Positions 8,053-16,465 of a DNA stretch of 64,000 nt are shown piece after piece. The stretch spans positions 1 to 64,000 of the forward strand of contig NZ_MSDF01000052.1 in NCBI RefSeq assembly GCF_002022275.1. Direction: 5' to 3'. The stretch's first letter is position 1; each line of letters starts with the position of its first letter. Below the pieces are notes generated by a model. It saw only the letters and a list, made by a program, of their open reading frames with translations, was not told where the DNA came from and did no database searches. The stretch is from Pseudomonas fluorescens. Lineage in GTDB: Bacteria; Pseudomonadota; Gammaproteobacteria; Pseudomonadales; Pseudomonadaceae. The position numbers and the translations under genes are program-made.

Positions 8053-9058
8053 GCGCAAGGCTTACGGCGTGCTGTTCCCGGTGGTGCTTGACCTGGAAAT
8101 GACTGACGAGGTGCGCCGCTTCCTCGGCAATGGCGGGCGCAGCCTGCTGTTTGGCGAGACCGCCGAGGAATATGTCAGCGGCGTGATGAGCCCGGCCCGC
8201 CTGCACTGCGAAACCCTGGATAAGTGGCAGCGTTATACCGCTGCGGCCATTGAGCTGGGCGGGCCGTTGTTGCTTGCGGCCGATGCGGACATCTCTGCCG
8301 TGCACCGTTTGCAGGGCGTTGCACCGGCATTGCCCGAGCCGGATGCGGCCAGGGCAATGGCGGTTTCCGAGCTGGAAGACGCGTGCTTTCGCGTCGCCTG
8401 CGCAGTGCGTGATGCCGGGGTCAACCTGCTGCTGTCACCCACGGCAGATGTCGTCGGCGGCCCGAACGTGTGGCTCAGCGGGCGCACATTGTCCGATGAC
8501 GTCGAGCAGGCCGCTGCGATGGTCGGTGCCTATGTGCGTGGCGTGCGCCGGGCCGGTGTGGCCAGCACGCTCAAGCATTTTCCCGGGCACCCGGTGTTGC
8601 TGCGCCAACCGGCGGTTGAAGAGGCGCAGGTCAACGCAACGCTGGCGCAATTGCGCGCGTATTGGCCGGCCTTCCAGGCGGGCGTCGACGCCGGGGCCGA
8701 CGCGGTGATGATGGGGCCGGCGATTTTTACGGCCTGCACGCCGCCGGTTGCCGCGTCGATCTCGCCCGAGTTGATCGGCGTGCTGCGCGAGGAGCTGGGT
8801 TTCAGCGGCGTGGTGATGACCATCGACCTGGACCATCGCTCCGTTATCGGCCAACGCTCGCTCAGCGAGGTGGCGGTGCAGGCCTTGAACGCCGGTGCCG
8901 ACCTGCTGCTGATTTCCGCCCGGGCGCTGCCGCAACTGCCTCACATCGCCGATGCGATTGTTGGCGCCGTAGCCCACGGACGCTTGCCCCAATCGCGCCT
9001 CGATGCAGCCGCGCTGGCCGTTGCTCGCCTGGCAAATCGCCTCTCAACCGCCCCTTAG
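8039..9058 (+). CDS. Second GH3-like protein, probably lacking the catalytic nucleophile
   Basis: The 339-residue product is a paralogue of the preceding gene and starts inside its end (ATG 8039; upstream stop at 8050-8052), which implies translational coupling. The shared frame includes FLGNGGRSLLFGETAEEYVSG against YLSRGGVSILLGETRDEYVG, and KHFPGH is kept. The nucleophile motif SDDL reads TIDL (VVMTIDLDH), so the first aspartate is isoleucine. The acid/base loop is also changed (GHPVLLRQPAV). It may be a non-catalytic partner of the first GH3 protein or an enzyme with a relocated active site. Confidence 0.75.
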   Translation: MSSNERKAYGVLFPVVLDLEMTDEVRRFLGNGGRSLLFGETAEEYVSGVMSPARLHCETLDKWQRYTAAAIELGGPLLLAADADISAVHRLQGVAPALPEPDAARAMAVSELEDACFRVACAVRDAGVNLLLSPTADVVGGPNVWLSGRTLSDDVEQAAAMVGAYVRGVRRAGVASTLKHFPGHPVLLRQPAVEEAQVNATLAQLRAYWPAFQAGVDAGADAVMMGPAIFTACTPPVAASISPELIGVLREELGFSGVVMTIDLDHRSVIGQRSLSEVAVQALNAGADLLLISARALPQLPHIADAIVGAVAHGRLPQSRLDAAALAVARLANRLSTAP

Positions 9059-9067
9059 GAGCGCCCC

Positions 9068-9937
9068 ATGACAACCCTGACCCTGCATTCCACCGTCGCC
9101 AAGCATTCCACCTTGGCGATGGACCTCGACATCGCGAGCGCCGTGGGCTTCGACGCACTGGAAATCAACAGCGGCAAACTCGAAGCCTATCTGCAGGCCG
9201 GCTACACCGAAGCCGAGTTGCGCGCACTGCTCAAGCCTGTGCAGGTGCCCGGCATCGGTTACCTGCGCGACATCGAACGCCAAGGCGCCGAGCGCGACGA
9301 ACTGTTCAAAGAGGCCGAGCGCCTGTTTCAACTGGCTAATCTGGCCGGCGCCAAGGGCGTTCAAGTGCTCACCGGGCCGATCAATGTGCAGGCGGTGCAT
9401 GACTTCCAGCGCAGCGGCCACAGCCCGCATTACACCGGCCTGTTGGGGCAGGACTTGACCGAGCAATACCGGCTGACCGCGAAAAACCTAACCTCGCTGG
9501 CCGACCTCGCCGCGCAGTACGACGTGCTGCTCTACCTCGAAGCCTTGTCATGGACGCCCTTGAACAGCCTCGCGCACCAACTGCAACTGATCGACCGCAG
9601 CGAGCGCAGCAACGTGAAGATGGTCATCGATTACTGGCATTGCTTTACCTCCGGCAACACGCCGGACGACGTAGCACGGCTCGACAAGGAGGTGATCTAC
9701 GGCGTGCACGTGTGCGACTCGCTGCCTTTCAGCGGCGGTATTGCGGATGAAGCGGTGTTGCGCGACGTCCCCACCGGCAGCGGGGTGCTGGACCTTGGCG
9801 CGTGGACGGCGGCGGTCAAGGCCACCGGTTATGCGGGCTGGTGGAGCTGCGAGTTGTTCTGCCAGAAACAGCAGCAGCAAAACAGCTACGCCGTGGCAAA
9901 GGACCTGCACACGCTGTTGCGCCGACTGGTGGGCTGA
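9068..9937 (+). CDS. Sugar phosphate isomerase/epimerase-type TIM-barrel protein
   Basis: The 289-residue protein belongs to the xylose-isomerase-like TIM-barrel group (IolE, hydroxypyruvate isomerase, dTDP-sugar-type epimerases). The metal-binding pattern can be seen as E in LYLEALSW, D and H in MVIDYWH, H and D in GVHVCDS, and E in WSCELF. It follows the second GH3 gene by 9 bp with a GGAG ribosome site, so it is cotranscribed. It probably isomerises, epimerises or dehydrates the sugar released or modified by its neighbours; the exact substrate is unknown. Confidence 0.82.
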   Translation: MTTLTLHSTVAKHSTLAMDLDIASAVGFDALEINSGKLEAYLQAGYTEAELRALLKPVQVPGIGYLRDIERQGAERDELFKEAERLFQLANLAGAKGVQVLTGPINVQAVHDFQRSGHSPHYTGLLGQDLTEQYRLTAKNLTSLADLAAQYDVLLYLEALSWTPLNSLAHQLQLIDRSERSNVKMVIDYWHCFTSGNTPDDVARLDKEVIYGVHVCDSLPFSGGIADEAVLRDVPTGSGVLDLGAWTAAVKATGYAGWWSCELFCQKQQQQNSYAVAKDLHTLLRRLVG

Positions 9938-9981
9938 TTCGGCCTGCCACTTCCCGAACAATCAAAACAATTGAGGTCGTC

Positions 9982-11568
9982 ATGGTGGATTACATCGTGA
10001 TCGGAGGCGGCTCTACGGGCTGCACGGTCGCATCGCGCTTGAGTGAAGACACGTCGGCATCGGTGGTGCTGTTTGAAGAGGGGCCGCGAGACCGCAGCCC
10101 ATATATCCACATCCCCGGCGCCTACTACAAAACCGCCCAAGGGCCGTTACTCAAGCGCTATGCCTGGGAGCCCACTGAGGACCAGCATCGCAGCGAAACA
10201 CCGACCATGGTCCAGGCCAGCGTGCTGGGCGGCGGCAGCTCGGTGAACGCGATGATCTACATCCGCGGTGTACCGGCGGATTACGACGGTTGGGCCGAGC
10301 AGGGCGCCACCGGCTGGTCCTATAACGATGTGCTGCCGTACTTCAAAAAAGCCGAAGACAACGAACGTTTTTGCAATGCCGCCCATGGCGTGGGCGGGCC
10401 GCTGGGGGTGTCGGACCCGATCAACATTCACCCGCTGACCAAGGTCTGGCTGCGCGCGTGCCAGCAATACGGCCTGCCGTACAACGAAGACTTCAACTCG
10501 GGCCAGCCCCAAGGTTGCGGGCTGTACCAGATCACCGCCAAAAACGGTTTTCGCAGCAGCGCGGCGGTGGCTTATCTGGCGCCGGCCAAACGTCGCACGA
10601 ACCTCACGGTCAAGACGGGCTGCCGGGTGCTGCGGATTTTGCTGCAGGGCGACAAAGCGGTGGGCGTGGAATACCTCGAAAACGGCGTGCGTCAGGTGAT
10701 GCACGCCGGGAAAGAGGTGGTGCTCTGCGCCGGCGCCATCAACTCGCCGCGCTTGCTGATGCTGTCCGGCATCGGCCCCGCGGCGCAGCTGGAAAAGCAT
10801 GGCATCCAGGTGACCAAGGACTTGCCGGGTGTCGGGCAGAACCTGCAGGACCATATCGAAATATCGCTGGTGTATGAACTGACCGGCCCGCACAGCTACG
10901 ACAAGTACAAGAAGCCGTTCTGGAAACTCATGGCCGGCTTGCAATACGCGCTGTTCAGGCAGGGCCCGGCGGCCTCCAACCTGATTGAAGGCGGGGCATT
11001 CTGGTGGGGCGACAAAGACGCCGTGCACCCGGATATCCAGTACTTCATGGTGGTGGGCGCAGGCATTGAGGAAGGCGTGGATTCAGTGCCGGGCGGCAAT
11101 GGCTGCACCCTGAACCTGGGGCAGATCCGGCCTCGCTCGCGGGGCTACGTGGAGTTGTATTCCAGCGACCCGATGTCGCCGCCGCGCATCGTGCCCAATT
11201 ATTTTTCCGACCCCTATGACATCGAAAGCCTGGTGGACGGCTGCCTGGTGGGCGAGGCGATCATGGCCCAGGCCGCGTTCACGCCTTACATCGCGCGGCG
11301 CCACGTGCCGCAAGACAGCGTGCGCACACGCGACGCGATGAAACAGTTCTGCCATGAACAAGCGCACGCAGCCTTGCACCCGGCGGGCACCTGCCGCATG
11401 GGCGTGGATGAGCTGGCCGTGGTGGGGCCGGATTTGAAAGTGCATGGCATTCAAGGGTTGCGTGTGGCCGATGCGTCAGTCATGCCGACGCTGATCTCGG
11501 GCAACCCCAATTCGGTGTGCATCATGATCGGCGAAAAAGCCGCCGACCTGATCAGGCAGGCGCGCTAG
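9982..11568 (+). CDS. GMC-family flavin oxidoreductase (choline dehydrogenase-like)
   Basis: The 528-residue product is an FAD-dependent alcohol or sugar dehydrogenase. The dinucleotide fold YIVIGGGSTGCTVASRLSE is at residues 4-22, followed by the GMC signature near LGGGSSVNAMIYIRGVPADYD and the second signature GAINSPRLLMLSGIGP. The catalytic His is in AALHPAGTCRMG and the Asn in SGNPNSVCIMIGE. ATG at 9982 has GAGG six bases upstream; longer reading from upstream lacks domain content. As last gene of the GH3/isomerase operon it probably oxidises a sugar or polyol intermediate. Confidence 0.88.
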   Translation: MVDYIVIGGGSTGCTVASRLSEDTSASVVLFEEGPRDRSPYIHIPGAYYKTAQGPLLKRYAWEPTEDQHRSETPTMVQASVLGGGSSVNAMIYIRGVPADYDGWAEQGATGWSYNDVLPYFKKAEDNERFCNAAHGVGGPLGVSDPINIHPLTKVWLRACQQYGLPYNEDFNSGQPQGCGLYQITAKNGFRSSAAVAYLAPAKRRTNLTVKTGCRVLRILLQGDKAVGVEYLENGVRQVMHAGKEVVLCAGAINSPRLLMLSGIGPAAQLEKHGIQVTKDLPGVGQNLQDHIEISLVYELTGPHSYDKYKKPFWKLMAGLQYALFRQGPAASNLIEGGAFWWGDKDAVHPDIQYFMVVGAGIEEGVDSVPGGNGCTLNLGQIRPRSRGYVELYSSDPMSPPRIVPNYFSDPYDIESLVDGCLVGEAIMAQAAFTPYIARRHVPQDSVRTRDAMKQFCHEQAHAALHPAGTCRMGVDELAVVGPDLKVHGIQGLRVADASVMPTLISGNPNSVCIMIGEKAADLIRQAR

Positions 11569-11622
11569 CTGCACCGTTTTGGTTCGGTTGCTACCGACCC
11601 GTGAAGGGCGAACAGTGTCCCC

Positions 11623-11755
11623 GTGGCGAGCGGGCTTGCCCCGCGTTGGGTTGCGAAGCGACCCTAAAAAGGCAGAATGCGGTGAGTCAGTCACGCTGCG
11701 ACCGCTGGTTTTGGGGCTGCTTCGCAGCCCAACGCGGGGCAAGCCCGCTCGCCAC
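11623..11755. repeat. Inverted REP pair (REPIN-like), Pseudomonas type
   Basis: A 37-nt element at 11623-11659, beginning GTGGCGAGCGGGCTTGCCCC, recurs inverted at 11719-11755 with one mismatch. The two are separated by about 59 bp. The core matches the abundant extragenic palindromes of the P. fluorescens group. It lies at the convergent ends of the GMC gene and a small minus-strand gene, the typical place for such elements. Confidence 0.85.
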
Positions 11756-11779
11756 AGGGTACTTGTCGCCTGTTCTACC

Positions 11780-11959
11780 TCACACCCCGAGCAACCACAG
11801 CACGCCACAGCCGCCAAGGGCACACACCGACAGGGCAATGGCCAGCCGCGCTTGCCATTCGAGGGACAACCCACGGGAGCCGTGAAGTTTTTCAATCGAA
11901 TCAAGCGGCTGTACCTGGCCGTTGATCACCCGGGCGGTGGCAAAGAACAAACTGTGCAT
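11780..11959 (-). CDS. Small hypothetical membrane protein
   Basis: The product is 59 residues with a polar first half (INGQVQPLDSIEKLHGSRGL) and one C-terminal membrane helix (LAIALSVCALGGCGVLWLLG). ATG at 11959 is chosen because AGAGG sits about nine bases upstream; starts further upstream (11989, 12034) have no such site. It precedes a REP pair. I do not recognise the family and infer only a small inner-membrane protein. Confidence 0.6.
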   Translation of the reverse strand: MHSLFFATARVINGQVQPLDSIEKLHGSRGLSLEWQARLAIALSVCALGGCGVLWLLGV

Positions 11960-12042
11960 GGCGTATACCTCTGGGTCGTTTCTGCTCATGTCGAGGCGCG
12001 AGTAGCCCTCTGACAACACTAGAGCAAGCGCCATGCCACCTT

Positions 12043-12834
12043 CTAGCGCTGCTCCACCAGATTGAGGAAACGCCGGGTGCGCTCGTCTGCGGGATTCACC
12101 AGAATCTGCTGCGGCGTGCCATCGGCGACGATCTTGCCGGCCTCCATGAATAACACGCGGTCAGCGATGTCCTGGGCGAACTTCATTTCATGGGTCACCA
12201 GCAGCATGGTCATTTGCTGTTCGTGGGCGATCGAGCGAATTACCGCCAGCACTTCGCCGACCAGCTCCGGGTCCAGGGCCGATGTGACTTCATCGAACAG
12301 CATCACTTGCGGGCGCATCGCCAAGGCGCGCGCGATCGCCACGCGCTGCTGCTGGCCACCCGAGAGCTGGGCTGGGTAGGCGTCCGCCTTGTGGCTCAAG
12401 CCCACCAGGCTCAGGTACTCGTCGGCGCGGGCATTGGCTTCGTCGCGGCTGAGCTTCAAGACCCTGTACGGCGCCTCGGTGATGTTTTCCCGTACGCTCA
12501 GGTGCGGGAACAGGTTGAACTGCTGGAACACCATGCCGACGCGATGCACCACCGGCGCTCTGCGTGCGCCCGGCCAATGCCAGCGGCGTTGCTTGTCGGG
12601 CACGGCGGCACCTGCGACTTCGATGGTGCCGTGCTGGTAGCTTTCCAGGCCCTTGATCAGGCGCAGCACGGTGGACTTTCCGGAGCCGCTTGGCCCGATC
12701 AAGGCAACTTTCTGGCCTTGGGGGATGCACAGGTCGAGATGGTCGATGACCCGTGTGCGGCCAAAATCCTTGACCACGTGCTTGAGCTGGATCTGCGCCG
12801 GCGCCAGGCGGTGGGTGTGGGAGAGATCAGTCAT
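12043..12834 (-). CDS. ABC transporter ATP-binding protein, polar amino acid type (EhuA/GlnQ-like)
   Basis: This is a 263-residue ATPase: Walker A GPSGSGKST, signature LSGGQQQRVAIARAL, Walker B MLFDEVTSALDPE and switch VTHEMKFAQDIADR, all typical of the GlnQ/HisP branch. A loop insertion (PDKQRRWHWPGARRAP) before the Q-loop resembles ectoine/hydroxyectoine EhuA proteins. Its start overlaps the end of the second permease by 8 bp, so it is the last gene of a binding protein, permease, permease, ATPase operon. Confidence 0.88.
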   Translation of the reverse strand: MTDLSHTHRLAPAQIQLKHVVKDFGRTRVIDHLDLCIPQGQKVALIGPSGSGKSTVLRLIKGLESYQHGTIEVAGAAVPDKQRRWHWPGARRAPVVHRVGMVFQQFNLFPHLSVRENITEAPYRVLKLSRDEANARADEYLSLVGLSHKADAYPAQLSGGQQQRVAIARALAMRPQVMLFDEVTSALDPELVGEVLAVIRSIAHEQQMTMLLVTHEMKFAQDIADRVLFMEAGKIVADGTPQQILVNPADERTRRFLNLVEQR

Positions 12835-13477
12835 GGCGGCGCCTTTCGAGGTAGGTGAAAAACAGTGAAGTGGGCACGCTGATCGCCAGGAACATCAGCG
12901 CCATGACGGTGTAGGGCTCGTTGTAGCGGTAGGTCATGCCTGCGATTTGCTTGGCGGCCTGGAACAGTTCCGGGATGGTGATCACGGCCAGCAGCGGGGT
13001 TTCCTTGAACATGCCGATCAAGTAGTTGCCGAGGATCGGCAGCATCGGCTTCAACGCCTGGGGCAGCACGATCCGGCGCCAGGTGGTGGCGGTGTCGAGG
13101 TCCAACGCCTTGGCGGCCTCCCACTGGCCGGCCGGTACGCCTTCGATGGCGCCGCGATAGGCTTCGGCGATGTAAGCACCGTAATACAACCCCAGCCCGA
13201 TCACCCCGGTGGAAATCGCGGGGAGGGTGATGCCGACTAAAGGCAAGGCAAAAAACAGCACATACAACTGCACCATCAACGGCGTATTGCGAAAGAAGCT
13301 GAGGTAGCCACGGCTCAGCGTGTGCACGATGCCGACGTGCGAACGTTGCGCGATGGCCAGCACCAAACCCAGCAACACGGCAAGCACAAAGCCCAGCACC
13401 ACCACCTGGAACGTCACCAGCAAGCCGCGAAACAAATCGGGCAGGATCGACAGGGCGAACCCGTAATCGAAGTTCAT
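12827..13477 (-). CDS. Amino acid ABC transporter permease, HisM/EhuD-like
   Basis: The 216-residue permease has about five membrane segments and the EAA loop seen as WEAAKALDLDTATTWRRIVLP. The hydrophobic N-terminus (FALSILPDLFRGLLVTFQVV) and the GAYIAEAYRGAIEGVP motif are typical of polar amino acid permeases. It overlaps the upstream permease by 4 bp and the downstream ATPase by 8 bp, which indicates tight translational coupling. Confidence 0.88.
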   Translation of the reverse strand: MNFDYGFALSILPDLFRGLLVTFQVVVLGFVLAVLLGLVLAIAQRSHVGIVHTLSRGYLSFFRNTPLMVQLYVLFFALPLVGITLPAISTGVIGLGLYYGAYIAEAYRGAIEGVPAGQWEAAKALDLDTATTWRRIVLPQALKPMLPILGNYLIGMFKETPLLAVITIPELFQAAKQIAGMTYRYNEPYTVMALMFLAISVPTSLFFTYLERRRHD

Positions 13478-14154
13478 GCCGTTCGGTCCCTGCGCCAGCC
13501 CGTCACGTGGCGCTCATAGCGTTTCACCAGCCAGCTCAACGGCCAGGCCATGACGAAATAGCACAGCAGCACGATGCTCCAGATCAGTGTCTGTTGGCCC
13601 AGCGTGGTGACGAGCTGGCCGCCGGCAAACGTCAGGTCGCTGAGGGTGATCAGCGACACCAGCGAGGTGGTTTTCATCAGCTCAACCAGCTGGTTGCCCA
13701 ACGGCGGCAGCATGAACGGCAGCGCTTGCGGCAGCAGGATGCGGCGAAAGGCGGTGACGGGGGCAAAGTCCAGGGCGCGAATCGCGTCACGCTGGCCACG
13801 GCTGACGTTGACCAGTGCCGAGCGCACGATTTCCGAGCCATACGCCGAAAACGTCAGGCCCAGGCCCAGCACGCCGGTGGTCATCGGTGACAGGCTGATG
13901 CCGAACAGCGGCAAGATGAAAAACAGGTAGAACAGCAACACCAGCGCCGAGATGCCGCGCAGTACTTCGACGTACAGGGTGGCGATCCAGCGCAAGGGGC
14001 GTGAAGACGAAAGGCGCATCAGCGCGATGACGAACGACATCACCAGAACCGCCAGCTCTGCGAGAACGGTGATCTCCAGCGTGGTCAGCGCGCCATGGGC
14101 CAACTGGCGCGCGATGAACGCTGCGGTATCCAGCGTTGAGGGGTCGATAAACAT
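13474..14154 (-). CDS. Amino acid ABC transporter permease, HisQ/EhuC-like
   Basis: The 226-residue partner permease has the family stretch GLGLTFSAYGSEIVRSALVN and the EAA loop RDAIRALDFAPVTAFRRILLP. It starts 23 bp after the binding-protein stop and overlaps the next permease by 4 bp. Together the two form the heterodimeric membrane channel. Confidence 0.87.
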   Translation of the reverse strand: MFIDPSTLDTAAFIARQLAHGALTTLEITVLAELAVLVMSFVIALMRLSSSRPLRWIATLYVEVLRGISALVLLFYLFFILPLFGISLSPMTTGVLGLGLTFSAYGSEIVRSALVNVSRGQRDAIRALDFAPVTAFRRILLPQALPFMLPPLGNQLVELMKTTSLVSLITLSDLTFAGGQLVTTLGQQTLIWSIVLLCYFVMAWPLSWLVKRYERHVTGWRRDRTA

Positions 14155-14177
14155 GGCGGGTACGGCTACCTGGAAAC

Positions 14178-15050
14178 TCAGAGCGCGCAGCGTTGGGCGG
14201 CAGTAACACCGGCTTCCGGCAGTTCATTATCGGTGTAGCCGTATTTCTGCAGGATCTTCAGCAGCTCGCCGGATGCACGCAGTTTGGCCAGTTGCTCGTT
14301 AAAGGCCTGGGTGAATTCCGGGTCGTTTTTCGGCAGGCCATAGGCGTGGTAATTCCAGGTCGGCTTGCCTTGCGCGTCAGGAATTTGCTCAAAGGGCAGG
14401 GCGCGTTCGATGTCGCTGCTGTTGGCTTTTTTCACCAGGCTGATGATCTCGGCGTCCGGGAAATACACCACGTCAACGCGGTTGGCTTCGAGGGCGGCGA
14501 GGGCTTCGGTGTCTTTGTCGAAGAGGATCACGTTGGCGGCGCTGATGCCGGTGTCCTTGGCCTCCTGGACCTGGTTGGTGCCGGTTTGCGTGGCCAGGCG
14601 GGCCTTGGGGTTCGCGGCGACGTCCTTGAGGCTGTGCAGCTTCAACGGGTTGCCCGCTTTGACAATAAACGCACCGCCGGAATGGGTCACGGGGTTGGAG
14701 TAACCGATCACTTTGCAGCGGGCGGGGTTGATAAACAGGCCCGCACCAATCAGGTCAAAACGCCCGGCGGCGAGGCCCGGCACCAATGAACCGAAGTCGG
14801 TGATCGGGGTTTCAATTTTAGTGATGCCCAGGGGCTTCAGGATGGCTTGCAGCACTTCGACGTTGGCCCCGGTGACCTTGCCGTCGGTGCCGATGTAAGC
14901 GTAAGGCTGTTCATTGGCGATGCCCGCCACCAGCCCGTTGCTGCGGCCTTTTTCAAGCAAGCCGGCCATGGCCGACGAGGCCAAGAATGTGCTGAGCAGT
15001 GCAGCGGAACCCAGGGTGACGGAGAGCGAGCGAAGGTTGATGCCTTTCAT
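14178..15050 (-). CDS. Periplasmic amino acid/ectoine-type binding protein (EhuB-like)
   Basis: The 290-residue product has a Sec signal (LGSAALLSTFLASSAMAG) from ATG at 15050; upstream starts lack a signal. The mature part follows the family 3 solute-binding pattern (ANEQPYAYIGTDGKVTG, DFGSLVPGLAAGRFDLIGAG, NPARCKVIGYSNPV). That matches best, from memory, the EhuB ectoine/hydroxyectoine binders. The ectoine-degradation eut genes that usually accompany ehu are absent; the neighbour is oxaloacetate decarboxylase. The ligand is therefore open. The AT-rich 120 bp upstream should hold the operon promoter. Confidence 0.82.
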   Translation of the reverse strand: MKGINLRSLSVTLGSAALLSTFLASSAMAGLLEKGRSNGLVAGIANEQPYAYIGTDGKVTGANVEVLQAILKPLGITKIETPITDFGSLVPGLAAGRFDLIGAGLFINPARCKVIGYSNPVTHSGGAFIVKAGNPLKLHSLKDVAANPKARLATQTGTNQVQEAKDTGISAANVILFDKDTEALAALEANRVDVVYFPDAEIISLVKKANSSDIERALPFEQIPDAQGKPTWNYHAYGLPKNDPEFTQAFNEQLAKLRASGELLKILQKYGYTDNELPEAGVTAAQRCAL

Positions 15051-15233
15051 GATGAACTCGACGGGGAAATGGGAAGAGGGTCCATGCGGGTGACAGCGAG
15101 ACGTCACGGCGACTGGAGTCAGGCGCGCGAGGCTTTCCTAAGCTTGAGAATGACTCTATAGCTATAAGAAATATTATTTAAATATCTTTGGGGAATATCG
15201 ATAGATCGCGGGGGTGTGCAGCGGGGCGAGGCA

Positions 15234-15260
15234 GCCCTGCAACTGCGGGAGTTGCAGGGC
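15234..15260 (-). terminator. Hairpin downstream of oxaloacetate decarboxylase gene
   Basis: GCCCTGCAACT and AGTTGCAGGGC form a perfect 11-bp stem with a GCGGG loop. It lies 15 bp past the stop of the minus-strand gene ending at 15276 and lacks a T-run. It is probably a terminator or an mRNA 3'-end stabiliser. Confidence 0.6.
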
Positions 15261-15275
15261 CTGTAGCGGGGAGAC

Positions 15276-16145
15276 TTACTCTTTCACGTCCATGAACTCT
15301 TCAGCCCATGCCACGTAGTTTTCAGGCCGCGTGTAGGTATGCGTCAGCTCTGTGGCACCGAGGTTGGAGGTGCTGTGAGTGAGTTTGCGCTGGGCACGCA
15401 GGCTGTCGTAAGTGGCCTTGATCGATGCGAAATAGGCGCCATGGCCGGCCACCACAATGCGCACGCCGAGCTTGGCCAGGTGCTCGCTGTCATTGAGTTT
15501 CGGGTTGCCGTAGGTCACCAGCATCAAGGGCACCGTGAGGTTCTCGGCGATCTGCTCAAGGTGGTCGAAGTCTTTGACGCCGACCATGCAGATGCCGTCA
15601 GCACCGGCTTTCTGGTAGGCCAGGGTGCGCTCGATCACTTCTTCGGTAGGCAGCACGCCAGCGTTGGTGCGCGCAATGATCGACAGTTCAGGATCAACCC
15701 GCGCTTCCAGCGCTGCCTTGACCTTGCCGATGCCTTCCTCGATGGAGATCAGGTCGGTGGACTTGCGCCCAAATTGTGCCGGCAGCAGCGTGTCTTCAAT
15801 GGTCAGCGCAGCCACACCGGCGCGCTCAAGCTCTTCGACGGTGCGCATGACGTTCAGCGCGTTGCCATAGCCGTGGTCGGCATCCGCAATGAAAGGCAGT
15901 TGGGCGACACGACCGATGCGGGTGGCCTGCTCAACGAACTCACTCAAGGTAATCAGCGCAAAGTCGGGGGCCGCGAGCACCTGCAAGGAGGCGACGGAAC
16001 CACCGAGAATGCCGACTTCAAAGCCCAGGTCGGCGGCGATACGCGCGGACATGGGGTCAAAGACGGAGGCGGTTTCAACGCAGATGGGCTTTGCAAGCAG
16101 TTCACGGAAATTGCGGCGCAATGCTGAGTGAGAAATTTTCGGCAT
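15276..16145 (-). CDS. Oxaloacetate decarboxylase (isocitrate lyase/PEP mutase superfamily)
   Basis: The 289-residue product converts oxaloacetate to pyruvate and CO2 in the cytoplasm and is independent of biotin. The sequence resembles P. aeruginosa PA4872 as I remember it: TASVFDPMSARIAADLGFE, GILGGSVASLQVLAAPDFAL, the metal/substrate motif IADADHGYGNALN, TIEDTLLPAQFGRKSTDL and the C-terminus MDVKE. ATG at 16145 follows AGGAAAG. It is transcribed alone, next to the EhuB-like operon. Confidence 0.9.
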   Translation of the reverse strand: MPKISHSALRRNFRELLAKPICVETASVFDPMSARIAADLGFEVGILGGSVASLQVLAAPDFALITLSEFVEQATRIGRVAQLPFIADADHGYGNALNVMRTVEELERAGVAALTIEDTLLPAQFGRKSTDLISIEEGIGKVKAALEARVDPELSIIARTNAGVLPTEEVIERTLAYQKAGADGICMVGVKDFDHLEQIAENLTVPLMLVTYGNPKLNDSEHLAKLGVRIVVAGHGAYFASIKATYDSLRAQRKLTHSTSNLGATELTHTYTRPENYVAWAEEFMDVKE

Positions 16146-16351
16146 GTTCTTTCCTGGCTCTGGTCATCGTCGAGTGACGATCAATGTCTATTCGTGGTGG
16201 CGCGAGATTACCACGCAGACGAACCGCAGATGATGACGTTTGAGTATGAGGTATGCGTCAAGCACATGGATCCTGGGTTCACAGTTCGGTGATGGACAGC
16301 CGAAAATTCGTGCGATCTGCATAAACCAATCCGAATGTTTTAGCCAGCATA

Positions 16352-16386
16352 CAAACATGAAACATCTTGTAAATGTTTCATGTTTG
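16352..16386. promoter_or_regulatory. Perfect 14-bp inverted repeat, probable operator of the CDI operon
   Basis: CAAACATGAAACAT (16352-16365) and ATGTTTCATGTTTG (16373-16386) are exact inverse copies around CTTGTAA. The element ends 5 bp before the -35 hexamer of the putative cdiB promoter, a position suited to an activator or repressor dimer. The rest of 16146-16351 shows no gene. Confidence 0.65.
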
Positions 16387-16391
16387 ACAAA

Positions 16392-16420
16392 TTGACGTCA
16401 AAAATTTGCGCCAATAGTAT
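16392..16420 (+). promoter_or_regulatory. Putative sigma-70 promoter of cdiB
   Basis: TTGACG at 16392-16397 and TAGTAT at 16415-16420 are spaced by exactly 17 bp. The predicted start site near 16427 lies almost on the upstream in-frame ATG at 16430. This supports the second ATG (16466) as the true cdiB start. Confidence 0.6.
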
Positions 16421-16465
16421 CGCCGCCAAATGATGGCACTAAGCCATTTCGTCAATGGAGTGGCC

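Noticed and set aside
11517..12013. Plus-strand frames through the REP pair and small gene
   Set aside because: They read through non-coding inverted repeats; the minus-strand small protein has a ribosome site and a membrane helix.
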